A DNA stretch of 64,000 nucleotides from Alphaproteobacteria bacterium. Lineage in GTDB: Bacteria > Pseudomonadota > Alphaproteobacteria > Rhodobacterales > Rhodobacteraceae. Shown one piece after another: positions 35,656 to 43,918 of the stretch (position 1 is the stretch's first letter; every line of letters begins with the position of its first letter). Under the pieces are notes generated by a model. It was not told the DNA's origin and searched no databases. It saw nothing but the letters and a program-made list of their open reading frames with translations. A program made the position numbers and the translations under genes. The stretch covers positions 1 through 64,000 of the forward strand of contig JAUIAS010000003.1 in assembly GCA_030425395.1 (NCBI GenBank), read 5' to 3'.

Positions 35656-36492
35656 ATGGCAGTCATGCGATGGATCGCTCCGGCATTTTTGCTGGGAACG
35701 TTGGCGGCGTGTTCGCCGCCTATCCCCGATAGCGCGGCAGGCGTAGGATTTGACAACTCCATAGCCGCGCAGCGCGCCCGTGACGCGGCATTGACCGGAT
35801 CGGCGATCCCGCCGCCGAATGCGGTGTCCTCCGAAAGGCTGCCTGCGGCGGCGGCCATCCCGCCGCAGTCTGCAGCTACGGCAACCGGACCGGGTGCGCC
35901 GCTGGCGGGAACGGCATTCACGACGCCGCCACCGGCGGGAACACCCAATGTGCCCGACCAGCAAGACGCGATACTGAACGCGGCGGCGTCGCTGGATGCC
36001 ACCGCGGCCAACTCTGGGGTTCCCCCGCTGGAGGCCAGCCCGTCAAATCCGCCGCCCTTGCAGATCAACGGGGCCGGATTGTCGGATGAAAACGACTTTG
36101 CCGCCGTCTCAGGCCGCGAATCCATTGAGAGCGACGCTGAAAGACTGGCCCAGAACCGGGCGCAATATCAGGTGGTCACGCCAACGGCCCTGCCATCCCG
36201 GACGGGTGCCGGTCAGCCAAATATCGTGCAATACGCATTGTCTACGACCCATGCCAAGGGCACCAAGGTGCACCGGCGACTGGGATTGAATTTCGGCGGA
36301 CGCAATGCGCGCAACTGTGCATCCTATGCCAGCGCGGATCAGGCCCAGATTGATTTTCTCGCCCGGGGCGGTCCGCAGCGCGATCGGGCCGGTCTTGACC
36401 CCGATGGTGACGGCTTTGCCTGCGACTGGGATCCGCGCCCGTTCCGGCAGGCGGTCCAGAACCAAACCCAGATACCGGCGGTGCAGAACTGA
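35656..36492 (+). CDS. Lipoprotein with C-terminal Excalibur-like calcium-binding motif
   Basis: A 278-residue protein. The signal ends in a lipobox LAAC with Cys19. Residues about 25-140 are a low-complexity Ala/Pro-rich linker. The C-terminal part has NARNCASYASADQAQIDFLARGG and the EF-hand-like DPDGDGFACDWDP, the Excalibur pattern. It is probably attached to the membrane and located in the periplasm. It lies 33 bp after gatA and 14 bp before the amidase, so it may be cotranscribed. The function is unknown; the neighbouring amidase hints at a cell-wall context. Confidence 0.8.
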   Translation: MAVMRWIAPAFLLGTLAACSPPIPDSAAGVGFDNSIAAQRARDAALTGSAIPPPNAVSSERLPAAAAIPPQSAATATGPGAPLAGTAFTTPPPAGTPNVPDQQDAILNAAASLDATAANSGVPPLEASPSNPPPLQINGAGLSDENDFAAVSGRESIESDAERLAQNRAQYQVVTPTALPSRTGAGQPNIVQYALSTTHAKGTKVHRRLGLNFGGRNARNCASYASADQAQIDFLARGGPQRDRAGLDPDGDGFACDWDPRPFRQAVQNQTQIPAVQN

Positions 36493-36506
36493 CCGCTGAC
36501 CGGATT

Positions 36507-37211
36507 GTGAACTCGCCCAATTTCGGGCCGCGCCGCGACGGGTTGCGGCCCGAACTGGTGGTGCTGCACTTTACCGCCATGGCCAGCGCAGAGGACGCAT
36601 GTGAGCGGCTCTGCGACCGCGAGGCCGAGGTTTCCAGTCACTATCTGATTGGTCGCGACGGGGCGCTGTGGTCGCTTGTCGACGAGGCCGCACGCGCTTG
36701 GCATGCGGGGGCAGGGTGCTGGCGCGGGCTGGGGGATATCAATTCCCGGTCCATCGGGATCGAGCTGGACAATGACGGCACCACTCCGTTTTCCGAACCA
36801 TTGATGCGGCGGCTTGAGGCTCTGTTGCCTGATATCCTCGAGCGCTGGTCGATCCCGCCCGCGGGGGTGATCGGCCATTCCGATATGGCACCCGAGCGCA
36901 AGTTCGATCCCGGCCCGCGATTTGATTGGCGGCGTCTGGCGCGGCAAGGGCTGTCTGTATGGCCCGATACGGTCGCGTGCGGGCAAAGCCCCACCACGGC
37001 CGCCCAGAGGCCAGAGGAGGTCCGTGCGGCATTCCTCGCGGCAGCGCGGGCGTTCGGCTATCCACATGACGCGGCCCCGGATGCGGTTCGTGACGCGTTT
37101 CGTCACCGGTTCCGGCCATGGGCCAAAGGAGAGATCAGCCCGGAGGATGCAGAGGCGGCGCAGTCGCTGGAGCGTCGCTTTGGCATTGACCCGACCCGCA
37201 ATCGCCCCTAG
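36507..37211 (+). CDS. N-acetylmuramoyl-L-alanine amidase (AmpD/amidase_2 type)
   Basis: A 234-residue zinc amidase that cleaves the bond between muramic acid and L-alanine in peptidoglycan fragments. Zinc ligands fit His21 (LHFTAM), His124 (GHSDMAP) and Asp134 (KFDPG). A peptidoglycan-binding-like region follows. The start is a GTG at 36507. There is no signal peptide, so it is probably cytoplasmic and recycles anhydro-muropeptides. Its TAG stop at 37209 also supplies the first bases of the rnpB -10 box. Confidence 0.87.
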   Translation: MNSPNFGPRRDGLRPELVVLHFTAMASAEDACERLCDREAEVSSHYLIGRDGALWSLVDEAARAWHAGAGCWRGLGDINSRSIGIELDNDGTTPFSEPLMRRLEALLPDILERWSIPPAGVIGHSDMAPERKFDPGPRFDWRRLARQGLSVWPDTVACGQSPTTAAQRPEEVRAAFLAAARAFGYPHDAAPDAVRDAFRHRFRPWAKGEISPEDAEAAQSLERRFGIDPTRNRP

Positions 37212-37214
37212 TTC
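37186..37214 (+). promoter_or_regulatory. Promoter of rnpB, embedded in the amidase 3' end
   Basis: TTGACC (37186-37191) and TAGTTC (37209-37214) are 17 bases apart and lie 6 bases before the predicted rnpB 5' end. The -10 box begins with the stop codon of the amidase gene. Confidence 0.75.
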
Positions 37215-37220
37215 GCCTGT

Positions 37221-37617
37221 GCGCGGAGAGCTGGATGGCCGCGGGGTCGCGAGGCCCTGAGGAAAGTCCGGACTCCATGAGACAACGGTGCCGGGTAATG
37301 CCCGGGCGGGGCAACCCGACGGAAAGCGCCACAGAAAACAAACCGCCCCGGCACGCCGGGGTAAGGGTGAAACGGTGGAGTAAGAGCCCACCGCGCTGCT
37401 GGTAACAGCGGCGGCACGGCAAGCCCCACCGGGAGCAATGCCAAATAGGAACCCCGCGCGGGCAGGTCGGCGGCATCCGTCGAAACCGCCGCTAGGCTCG
37501 TCTTGGCCGAGAGGGTTCGGGTTGGCAGCATGAGGGGGCCGGTAACGGTCCTCCCAGATGAATGGTCATCCAACCGCGCAAGCGGTGGACAAAATCCGGC
37601 TTACAGGCTCTCCGCGC
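37221..37617 (+). ncRNA. rnpB: RNase P RNA (class A)
   Basis: The catalytic RNA of RNase P, which trims tRNA 5' ends. The 5' GCGCGGAGAGC pairs perfectly with the 3' GCTCTCCGCGC (P1, 11 bp). Conserved parts are present: GAGGAAAGTCCGGACTCC after P2-P3, ACAGAAAA, GGTAAGGGTGAAACGGTGG, AAGAGCCCACCGC, GGCAAGCCCCACCGGGAGCA and AATGGTCATCCAACCGC near the 3' end. The length, about 397 nt, fits alphaproteobacteria. Confidence 0.96.
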
Positions 37618-37688
37618 AAAATATCCGGGCCTTGGGCGCGTTTCGGTTGAAGAGGCGCGGAAAGCCGCGAAAAACCCGGCGAATGCGC

Positions 37689-37716
37689 TTGACTCAGGGC
37701 CGCGACGCGGTAAAAG
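37689..37716 (+). promoter_or_regulatory. Candidate promoter of rpmG
   Basis: TTGACT (37689-37694) and TAAAAG (37711-37716) are 16 bases apart and about 57 bases ahead of the rpmG start. Confidence 0.6.
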
Positions 37717-37772
37717 CGGGCGCTCAAGGAATTCGACCGGACGGCCTGCCCTCCGGACTCAGGAGAGATATC

Positions 37773-37940
37773 ATGGCGAAGCCGACCACAATCAAGATCC
37801 GCCTCAACTCGACCGCAGGCACGGGCCACTTCTATGTGACCAAGAAAAACGCCCGGACCATGACTGAAAAGATGACCATTCGTAAATACGACCCGGTTGT
37901 CCGCAAGCATGTCGAGTACAAGGAAGGCAAGATCAAATAA
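37773..37940 (+). CDS. rpmG: Ribosomal protein bL33
   Basis: A 55-residue large-subunit protein: [20 protein letters not shown] then [14 protein letters not shown] and a basic C-terminal VEYKEGKIK. It lacks the zinc-binding cysteines, so it is the zinc-free form. AGGAG precedes the ATG by 7 bases. It follows rnpB and has its own promoter and terminator. Confidence 0.97.
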   Translation: MAKPTTIKIRLNSTAGTGHFYVTKKNARTMTEKMTIRKYDPVVRKHVEYKEGKIK

Positions 37941-37965
37941 GATCTGCCACTTGGACGTTTGAACA

Positions 37966-37996
37966 AAGCCGCGCCTCAGGGTTGCGGCTTTTTTCG
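37966..37996 (+). terminator. Rho-independent terminator of rpmG
   Basis: Stem AAGCCGC / GCGGCTT with an 11-base loop followed by TTTT, 25 bases after the rpmG stop. Confidence 0.85.
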
Positions 37997-38134
37997 TGTT
38001 TTGCGGTGTGTGCGCGAACCGGTCCAGTGCCGCCGGTGGCGAAGATGTGATGGGGCGCAAACCGAAAAGAACGGTTAATTTCGGTTGTTTGCCGGGACGC
38101 GACCACCCTTTTGGCCGCAGCCCGGTTTGCGGCC

Positions 38135-39712
38135 TCAGTCCACCGCCGGGTCAAAGCCCATGAGATAGGCAAGCGGCGCGTGATCGTCGGTCAGAATCCG
38201 CGCATTCTTTTCTTGCAGGATCGTTTCGACAAAGGCGTCACCCAGCACCTGAAAGCGGGATAACTCAGGGGTGCGGGTGTCCACGGCCGATACGGGGCTG
38301 TCCGATCCGCTGGCCAGCAGCACGAAAACGCGGCGTTCGCCGGGGCGGGGCGGTCCGGCCGCTGTCCACACCTCGACGCTGGCAAAAACATCGCGCAGCG
38401 TGACCAGAACGGCCGCGAGGGCATCCAACCTGTCCACATTGTCAATCAGGTTCATCGCAAAGACCCCATCGGGCGAAAGGCGGCGCGACACCAGTTCAAA
38501 GAACTGCCGCGTCACCAGATGTTCCGGGGCCGCGATATCGGTGAACGCGTCCCCGACGATGACATCGAAAGTCTGCTTGCTCCGTTTCAGCGCCACGCGG
38601 GCATCGCCATGCAGGATGGTCGCTGCTGCGGGGGCAAACCAGAACTGATCGACCGCGATTTCCGTTACTGCAGGGTCGATTTCCGCAATCGTTATATCGC
38701 CTATCCCACGGTCTGCCCATGCGCGCGGGACCGAATACGTCCCGCCGCCGATATGGAACGAGGTAAAGTCTGTTCGGCCCATACGCATCCGGGGCAACGC
38801 ATCAAGCATCGCCGCATGTTCCGTGAACATGACGCGGGGTGCCTTGCGTGCGCTGATGCCATGGGCGAGGTGGTCGACGACCATCAGATTGACGGGATCG
38901 TCGGGGTTGTCAGACAAAGCGACGGTGCGGATGCAGTAATAGCTGCTTTCGCGGTCGCAGACGGATGGCAGGGCCAAGGCCCCGGCACCAATCGCGAATG
39001 CAACCGCGATGCCCGAGACAGAAGCGACATAGCCGCGCGGCACCGTTTGTCCGAGCCGGAAACAGATCAACGCTGCAATCGCATAAACCACAGTGATTAC
39101 AACAAGCGTCTTTACGGACCCGATCCACGGCACAAACAGGAAGCCCGCCAGAAGGGTGCCCGCAATCGCACCCACCGCGCCTGCGGCAAACATCGCACCC
39201 AAGGCTTGTTCCGAGCGGTCTCTGCCCCGCATCGCAGCGACGGTCAGGATCGGTGCGGGCACGCCTGCAAAGAGCGATGGCAGGAAAAACGCGAGGGCGC
39301 TCAGGGTTGTGATCGCGGCCAGCGGGTGGGTAAAGGCCTCAACCACCGGGCCCGCGAAGGCCCGCAAGAGAAGGGTCGCACCGGCGGTGGTGCAGGCCGC
39401 GGCAACCATGGTCCAGCCGGTCACGCGCAGCGCGCGCGCGGTGTCCAGGGCCGCAATTCTCCCGCCCCACCAATGTCCAACGGAAAACCCGGCAAGGACC
39501 ACGGCGATAATGGCTGTCCATGTGTAAAGGCTCATGCCGACGTAAGGCGCGATCATGCGCCCGGCAACGATCTCAACGATCAGGCTCGACGCTGAAATGC
39601 CGGCCTGCAGGAAGATCAGTAACCCAAGCGGTATGGCGGCGAAGGTGCCGTGTTCCTTTGTCAATTCTGGCTGGACCTTATTGAGGACGATGCACGAAAG
39701 GGACCTTCGCAC
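38135..39712 (-). CDS. Membrane-fused spermidine-synthase-like protein
   Basis: A 525-residue fusion. Residues about 22-235 carry seven or more hydrophobic helices resembling an MFS-like domain (GLLIFLQAGISASSLIVEIVAG at the start). Residues about 260-470 are a spermidine-synthase-like methyltransferase fold: GGGTYSVPRAW, IAEIDPAVTEIA, VIVGDAFTDIAAPEHL. The substrate-binding residues of true spermidine synthases are only partly kept, so polyamine synthesis is uncertain. The start at 39712 is GTG and no clear ribosome binding site is seen. Separate from the genes around it. Confidence 0.85.
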   Translation of the reverse strand: MRRSLSCIVLNKVQPELTKEHGTFAAIPLGLLIFLQAGISASSLIVEIVAGRMIAPYVGMSLYTWTAIIAVVLAGFSVGHWWGGRIAALDTARALRVTGWTMVAAACTTAGATLLLRAFAGPVVEAFTHPLAAITTLSALAFFLPSLFAGVPAPILTVAAMRGRDRSEQALGAMFAAGAVGAIAGTLLAGFLFVPWIGSVKTLVVITVVYAIAALICFRLGQTVPRGYVASVSGIAVAFAIGAGALALPSVCDRESSYYCIRTVALSDNPDDPVNLMVVDHLAHGISARKAPRVMFTEHAAMLDALPRMRMGRTDFTSFHIGGGTYSVPRAWADRGIGDITIAEIDPAVTEIAVDQFWFAPAAATILHGDARVALKRSKQTFDVIVGDAFTDIAAPEHLVTRQFFELVSRRLSPDGVFAMNLIDNVDRLDALAAVLVTLRDVFASVEVWTAAGPPRPGERRVFVLLASGSDSPVSAVDTRTPELSRFQVLGDAFVETILQEKNARILTDDHAPLAYLMGFDPAVD

Positions 39713-39900
39713 GCGCCAAGGTTAGTGTTTCAAACTGGCGGCTGCAACTGACAGATGCCCAGATTTCGCAGGGTGTCCATGCAAAAGCATGATCAATGTT
39801 CAGGCATGCGCCCCAGCAGGACGCGCGGTTGGTCAAACAGGCCCCCGTATCGGGCAGACGCGGCAGACAGCGGCTATGCGCGGCACATCACCGGCTATGC

Positions 39901-39929
39901 AAAAGGGCCGGTCCTTTCGGACCGGCCCC
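39901..39929 (-). terminator. Rho-independent terminator of the Bax-inhibitor-1 gene
   Basis: On the minus strand GGGGCCGGTCC, loop GAAA, GGACCGGCCC and then TTTT form a strong hairpin 26 bases after the stop. Confidence 0.9.
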
Positions 39930-39954
39930 ATGTGTCATCGCATGGAGGAGACGG

Positions 39955-40692
39955 TTATTCCCGGTTGCCGAACAGCGACAGCAGCATCATGAACATGTTG
40001 ATAAAGTTCAGATACAGGCTGAGCGCGCCCATGATACCGGATTTGGCCATCCACTCCTGATCACCATGCGCCGCGTGGGCAAGGTAGGTGTTCTTGATGT
40101 TCTGCGTGTCATAGGCGGTCAGACCGGCAAAGATCAGCACACCGATGGCAGAGATCGCGAACATGATCGCGGGCGAACCAAGGAAGATGTTGACGATCGA
40201 CGCCACCACGAGGCCGATAACACCCATGATCAGGAACGACCCCCAACCGGAAATGTCCTTCTTGGTGGTGTAGCCCCAGAGCGACAGGCCCGCAAACGCG
40301 ATGGATGTCACGAGGAAGATCTGCGCGATGGAGAACCCGGTGAACGCGACAAAGATCCACGACAGGGACAGCCCCATCACGGATGCGAACACATAGAAGA
40401 ATGTCTGTGCCCCCATCGCCGACAGACGGTTGATCATTGCACCAAAGGCAAACACCATGATCAGCGGCGCGAACATGATGATATAGCCAAGAATGTTCGG
40501 TTGCAGGGTTGCGGGATCGCGGAAGACCGCAAGAAGTTGTGGGCTGGTACCGACGGCCCATGCCACAGCAAAGGTCAGGAGCATGCCTACGGACATTGTG
40601 CCGTAGACCTTGTTCATATGGGCGCGCAGGCCCTCATCAATCTGAGCAGCGCGCGCGCCTGACGCCGTCCGGATTGTGTCGAATTCAGCCAT
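39955..40692 (-). CDS. Bax inhibitor-1/YccA family membrane protein
   Basis: A 245-residue protein with seven transmembrane helices and the family pattern: an N-terminal polar region ending DEGLRAHMNKVYGTMSVGML, then helices LTFAVAWAV, IIMFAPLIMVFAFG, FFYVFASVMGLSLSWIF, and the C-terminal YLNFINMFMMLLSLFG. Members are calcium-leak or protease-modulating proteins in the inner membrane. Followed by a strong terminator. The upstream gap (40693-40874) holds a possible plus-strand terminator. Confidence 0.93.
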   Translation of the reverse strand: MAEFDTIRTASGARAAQIDEGLRAHMNKVYGTMSVGMLLTFAVAWAVGTSPQLLAVFRDPATLQPNILGYIIMFAPLIMVFAFGAMINRLSAMGAQTFFYVFASVMGLSLSWIFVAFTGFSIAQIFLVTSIAFAGLSLWGYTTKKDISGWGSFLIMGVIGLVVASIVNIFLGSPAIMFAISAIGVLIFAGLTAYDTQNIKNTYLAHAAHGDQEWMAKSGIMGALSLYLNFINMFMMLLSLFGNRE

Positions 40693-40811
40693 TAGTCGTT
40701 GTCTCCCTCAAAAGGCGGTTGATCCCGCTTGCTTACATGCTGCGGGGTTCGAGGGAAATATCGGAAGTGCGATACACCTTTTCAAGGGGGAAAACGTGAT
40801 AAGTGCAAACT

Positions 40812-40844
40812 TCGGCAGGACGGTCTGAGGCCCTGCCGGTTTTT
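40812..40844 (+). terminator. Plus-strand terminator without an obvious plus-strand gene
   Basis: CGGCAGG (40812-40818) pairs with CCTGCCG (40831-40837) and is followed by GTTTTTTG. It reads rightwards, yet the flanking genes both read leftwards, so it may end a small RNA arising between about 40700 and 40800. Confidence 0.55.
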
Positions 40845-40874
40845 TGTCCGCACGGTTTCGTCCGCATCCGATTT

Positions 40875-41093
40875 TCAGCGGCTCCAATGGCTGGGAACGT
40901 CCCAGATCGGGCGGGCGGCTTCCTTCTGGGCGGCGCGCCGGGTAACGCCGATATCGCTCAGAGCATCGGCATCCAGCGTGGCAAGCGCACGGCGCTGACG
41001 CCACAGGCCGATCAGCGACCCCAGCGAAAACGCGGCGTTCTGCTGCTTGCGGCTGGCGAAGGGGCGGGTGCGGGTGTCGGGCATAAAGGTCAT
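40875..41093 (-). CDS. DUF1127-domain small basic protein
   Basis: A 72-residue basic protein whose C-terminal part has the DUF1127 signature: LATLDADALSDIGVTRR followed by AAQKEAARPIW. DUF1127 proteins in alphaproteobacteria are RNA-binding or stress-linked and often neighbour small RNAs. AAGGAG lies 7 bases before the ATG at 41093. It is divergent from the LysR gene, with 128 bp between. Confidence 0.88.
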   Translation of the reverse strand: MTFMPDTRTRPFASRKQQNAAFSLGSLIGLWRQRRALATLDADALSDIGVTRRAAQKEAARPIWDVPSHWSR

Positions 41094-41164
41094 AAGATCA
41101 CTCCTTTTCACTGAGTTTGATGCTTGCATTCGGTTCAATCATTTTCCTTGATGTATATGTGGTC

Positions 41165-41199
41165 TTGTGGGATATTTGTGAAACGAATGTTTGTGGGAT
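41165..41199. promoter_or_regulatory. Direct repeats in the DUF1127/LysR divergent promoter
   Basis: TTGTGGGAT at 41165-41173 and again at 41191-41199, 26 bases apart, with an intermediate TTTGTG. Repeats of this spacing between a LysR gene and its divergent partner are candidate LysR binding sites. Inferred. Confidence 0.45.
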
Positions 41200-41221
41200 T
41201 ATCCATCAAGGATTGTGATCA

Positions 41222-42166
41222 ATGAGAAATCTCGATGTCACTACGCTGAGGTCTTTTGTTGCGGTCGCCGACAGTGGCGGTGTGACCCGCGCTGCGGGCT
41301 TCTTGCATCTGACGCAATCCGCGGTTTCGATGCAGATCAAACGGCTTGAGGAATTACTTGGTCTTGAGTTGTTTGACCGCTCGGGCCGCAAGATTGTCCT
41401 GACCGCCGCCGGGGACCAGCTATTGGCCTATGCCCGCCGGATGGTGGCCCTGAACGACGAGGTGATGGCAAGATTGACCGATCAGGCATTCGAAGGAGAA
41501 ATCGTTCTGGGGGTGCCGCATGATATCGTTTATCCGGTCATCCCGCGCGTCTTGCAGCAGTTCAATGCGGCCTTCCCACGGGTCAAGGTACATCTGATCA
41601 CGTCCTATACCATCGGTTTGAAGGATCAGTTCGCCAAAGGGGAATGCGACCTGATTTTGACCACGGAAACCGAAACCGGCGAAGGCGGCGAAACGCTGTC
41701 TCACAGGCCCTTGTGCTGGCTGGGCGCGCCGGACGGATCCTCATGGCGGCAACGTCCGTTGCGATTGGCTTTTGGCCGCTATTGCACGTTCAGGCCCAAG
41801 GTGATCGCGGCGCTGGATGCGGCGAATGTTCCATGGGACATGGTCGTGGAAACCGACAGCGACCGCACGATCGAGGCCACCGTCGCCGCCGATCTTGCCG
41901 TGAATGCGATGATCGAAGGAACCGAACCGCCGCATCTGGAGCGGATCGCCCATAACGACGCGTTGCCGCCTCTGCCGGTGCAAATGATCAATCTTTATGG
42001 CGGGCAGGCGGGCAACGGTGCCATCGTCGCGGAACTGGCTACCTTGATCCGGGCGGCATTCGGGGCCAACGCGGGGCCGGGGCATACGGGCGCACACAGG
42101 ACCGATCCTGCGGAAGGGCAGGGGAGCGCACCCGCCCGTGGCGCGCGCCTTGAGGTCGCAGACTGA
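41222..42166 (+). CDS. LysR-family transcriptional regulator
   Basis: A 314-residue regulator. Residues 1-62 are the winged HTH (LRSFVAVADSGGVTRAAGFLHLTQSAVSMQIKRLEE). The periplasmic-binding-like effector domain follows from about residue 90. Divergent from the DUF1127 gene and facing the quinone oxidoreductase convergently (21 bp). It probably controls the DUF1127 gene or itself; the effector is unknown. Confidence 0.93.
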   Translation: MRNLDVTTLRSFVAVADSGGVTRAAGFLHLTQSAVSMQIKRLEELLGLELFDRSGRKIVLTAAGDQLLAYARRMVALNDEVMARLTDQAFEGEIVLGVPHDIVYPVIPRVLQQFNAAFPRVKVHLITSYTIGLKDQFAKGECDLILTTETETGEGGETLSHRPLCWLGAPDGSSWRQRPLRLAFGRYCTFRPKVIAALDAANVPWDMVVETDSDRTIEATVAADLAVNAMIEGTEPPHLERIAHNDALPPLPVQMINLYGGQAGNGAIVAELATLIRAAFGANAGPGHTGAHRTDPAEGQGSAPARGARLEVAD

Positions 42167-42187
42167 CGCCCTTAAGGGAACGGGGTC

Positions 42188-43147
42188 TCAGGGCGTGATG
42201 ACAACCTTGCCCGTTGATTTGCGTGCGCGCAAAAGCTCCATGCCTTCGGCAGCCTGCGCCAATGGCAGCGTATGGCTGACGTGCGGCTTGATCCTGCCGT
42301 CCCGATACCACTCCATGAGGGTGCTCAGGCTGTCGGTGATGACCTCTGGGCGGAACTTCATATAGCCGCCCCAATAGAAGCCCAGCACCGACAGGTTCTT
42401 GACCAACAGGTGATTGGCCGGAATTTGCGGCACGTCGCCCGAGGCAAACCCGATGGGCAAAAGCCGCGCTTCGGGGTTGCAGGCGCGGAAAATCGCCCGG
42501 AACGCATCACCGCCCACCGGATCATAAACAACATCGGCCCCGCCAAGTTCCTTGATCGCTGTGCGCAGGTCATCGTGTCCGGCGTCAATCAGGTGGTCGG
42601 CCCCGGCGGCCCGCGCGATCTCAAGCTTGTCGGCACCACGGGCGATCGCGATGACATTGGCCCCCATCAGCTTGCCGATCTCGACGGCGGTCAGCCCTAC
42701 GCCACCGGCCGCACCGAGCACGACGAGGGTTTCCCCCGGTTGCATCTGCGCGCGGTAATCAAGGGCGACATGGCTGGTGCCGTAGGTGATCAGGAACGCG
42801 GCGGCGTGCTCGAAACTCATTTCATCGGGGATATGCACCGCGCGCCGGGCCTCAAAAACGCCCTGTTCCGCCAGCCCGCCAGAGCCTCCAAATACCGCGA
42901 CCCGGTCGCCCACGGCGAATCCCGTCACCGCATTCCCGACCGCGTTCACCTCGCCTGCGACCTCCATGCCAAGGGTAAACGGGGCCTCGGGTGTATCCTG
43001 ATAGGTGCCTTTCTGCATCAAGAGATCGGCGAAATTCAGCCCGCAGGCGCGAATGGACAGGCGGATTTCATCCGCGGCAGGCTCGGGCACCGGAACGGAG
43101 ATAAGTGCGGGTGCCGCACCGGATGTCGTGATGTGATACGCAAGCAT
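42188..43147 (-). CDS. Zinc-independent NADPH:quinone oxidoreductase (MDR family)
   Basis: A 319-residue medium-chain dehydrogenase/reductase. N-terminal GroES-like domain, then the NADPH-binding loop VLGAAGGVGLTAVEIGKLMGA in the middle. The catalytic zinc ligands of alcohol dehydrogenases are missing, as in quinone reductases. AAGGGGG precedes the ATG at 43147; the open frame continues upstream without support. The substrate may be a quinone or an alpha,beta-unsaturated carbonyl. Confidence 0.9.
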   Translation of the reverse strand: MLAYHITTSGAAPALISVPVPEPAADEIRLSIRACGLNFADLLMQKGTYQDTPEAPFTLGMEVAGEVNAVGNAVTGFAVGDRVAVFGGSGGLAEQGVFEARRAVHIPDEMSFEHAAAFLITYGTSHVALDYRAQMQPGETLVVLGAAGGVGLTAVEIGKLMGANVIAIARGADKLEIARAAGADHLIDAGHDDLRTAIKELGGADVVYDPVGGDAFRAIFRACNPEARLLPIGFASGDVPQIPANHLLVKNLSVLGFYWGGYMKFRPEVITDSLSTLMEWYRDGRIKPHVSHTLPLAQAAEGMELLRARKSTGKVVITP

Positions 43148-43514
43148 GAAAAGCCCCCTTTTTCCCGGTTTAATCCGCCAAGTCGCTTGCGCTGTCAAAC
43201 CGATGGCGGGTCCATGGCCCCAAAAACGGTCGTTCCCAAGGGGATTGTCGGGATGCACGCAGTGAGGGAATGTGAAGGCGCTGGATCCAATTTTGCATTG
43301 ATGCTGAAAGATATACAGCGATATCCATGGGGGGACGGAAGCGTCTGCCGTAGGAAATCTATGCTTTTTCTTGAATTCAACCACAGAGAGCGTAAGGTTA
43401 ACAATCACTGCGCGAAAGAAAATGCTAACGTTCCACCCCTTAATATTCGCGTTGAAGAACCGTTATCATTGCAACGTAGGCATGATTTATGCGTCTAAGG
43501 CCAAGGAGACCCAG
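43148..43514. other. A+T-rich regulatory stretch upstream of the XRE gene
   Basis: 367 bp between divergent genes. The part 43280-43490 is A+T-rich and carries TTGAATTC and TAACAATC-like stretches that could be promoter elements, but I cannot define one. No coding signal. Confidence 0.4.
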
Positions 43515-43892
43515 ATGACACACCCGGTAGACACGCACGTCGGCAAGCGCATCCGACACCGTCGATGGCTGATTGCGATGACACAACAGCAACTGGCCGA
43601 AAAGGTCGGGATCAAGTTCCAGCAGATCCAGAAATACGAAACCGGCGCGAACCGTGTGAGCGCATCTCGCCTGTGGGATATCTCCGAGGCGCTGGGCGTT
43701 CCGGTCAGCTTTTTCTTTGAGGGCATCAATGAGGCCGCCGAAGCTGCAGCGGACCCGTCAAGCGACAAGGCACCCGCGGATCTTCTTGGCGACAAGGAAG
43801 CGCTCGATCTGGTGCGGTCCTACTATTCAATCCCCGAAAATCAGCGTAAACGCCTGTTCGAACTGGCCCGCGTGCTGAGCGACGTGGCCTGA
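43515..43892 (+). CDS. XRE/Cro-C1-type HTH regulator
   Basis: A 125-residue regulator. Residues about 15-70 are the HTH_3 domain (MTQQQLAEKVGIKFQQIQKYETGANRVSASRLWDISEALGV). A helical C-terminal part with Leu-rich heptads (LVRSYYSIPENQRKRLFELARVL) follows and probably mediates dimerisation. AAGGAG is 6 bases before the ATG at 43515. It precedes hisN by 26 bp and may be cotranscribed with it. Confidence 0.92.
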   Translation: MTHPVDTHVGKRIRHRRWLIAMTQQQLAEKVGIKFQQIQKYETGANRVSASRLWDISEALGVPVSFFFEGINEAAEAAADPSSDKAPADLLGDKEALDLVRSYYSIPENQRKRLFELARVLSDVA

Positions 43893-43918
43893 CGGCCACG
43901 CCACACCCGGAGGACGGC

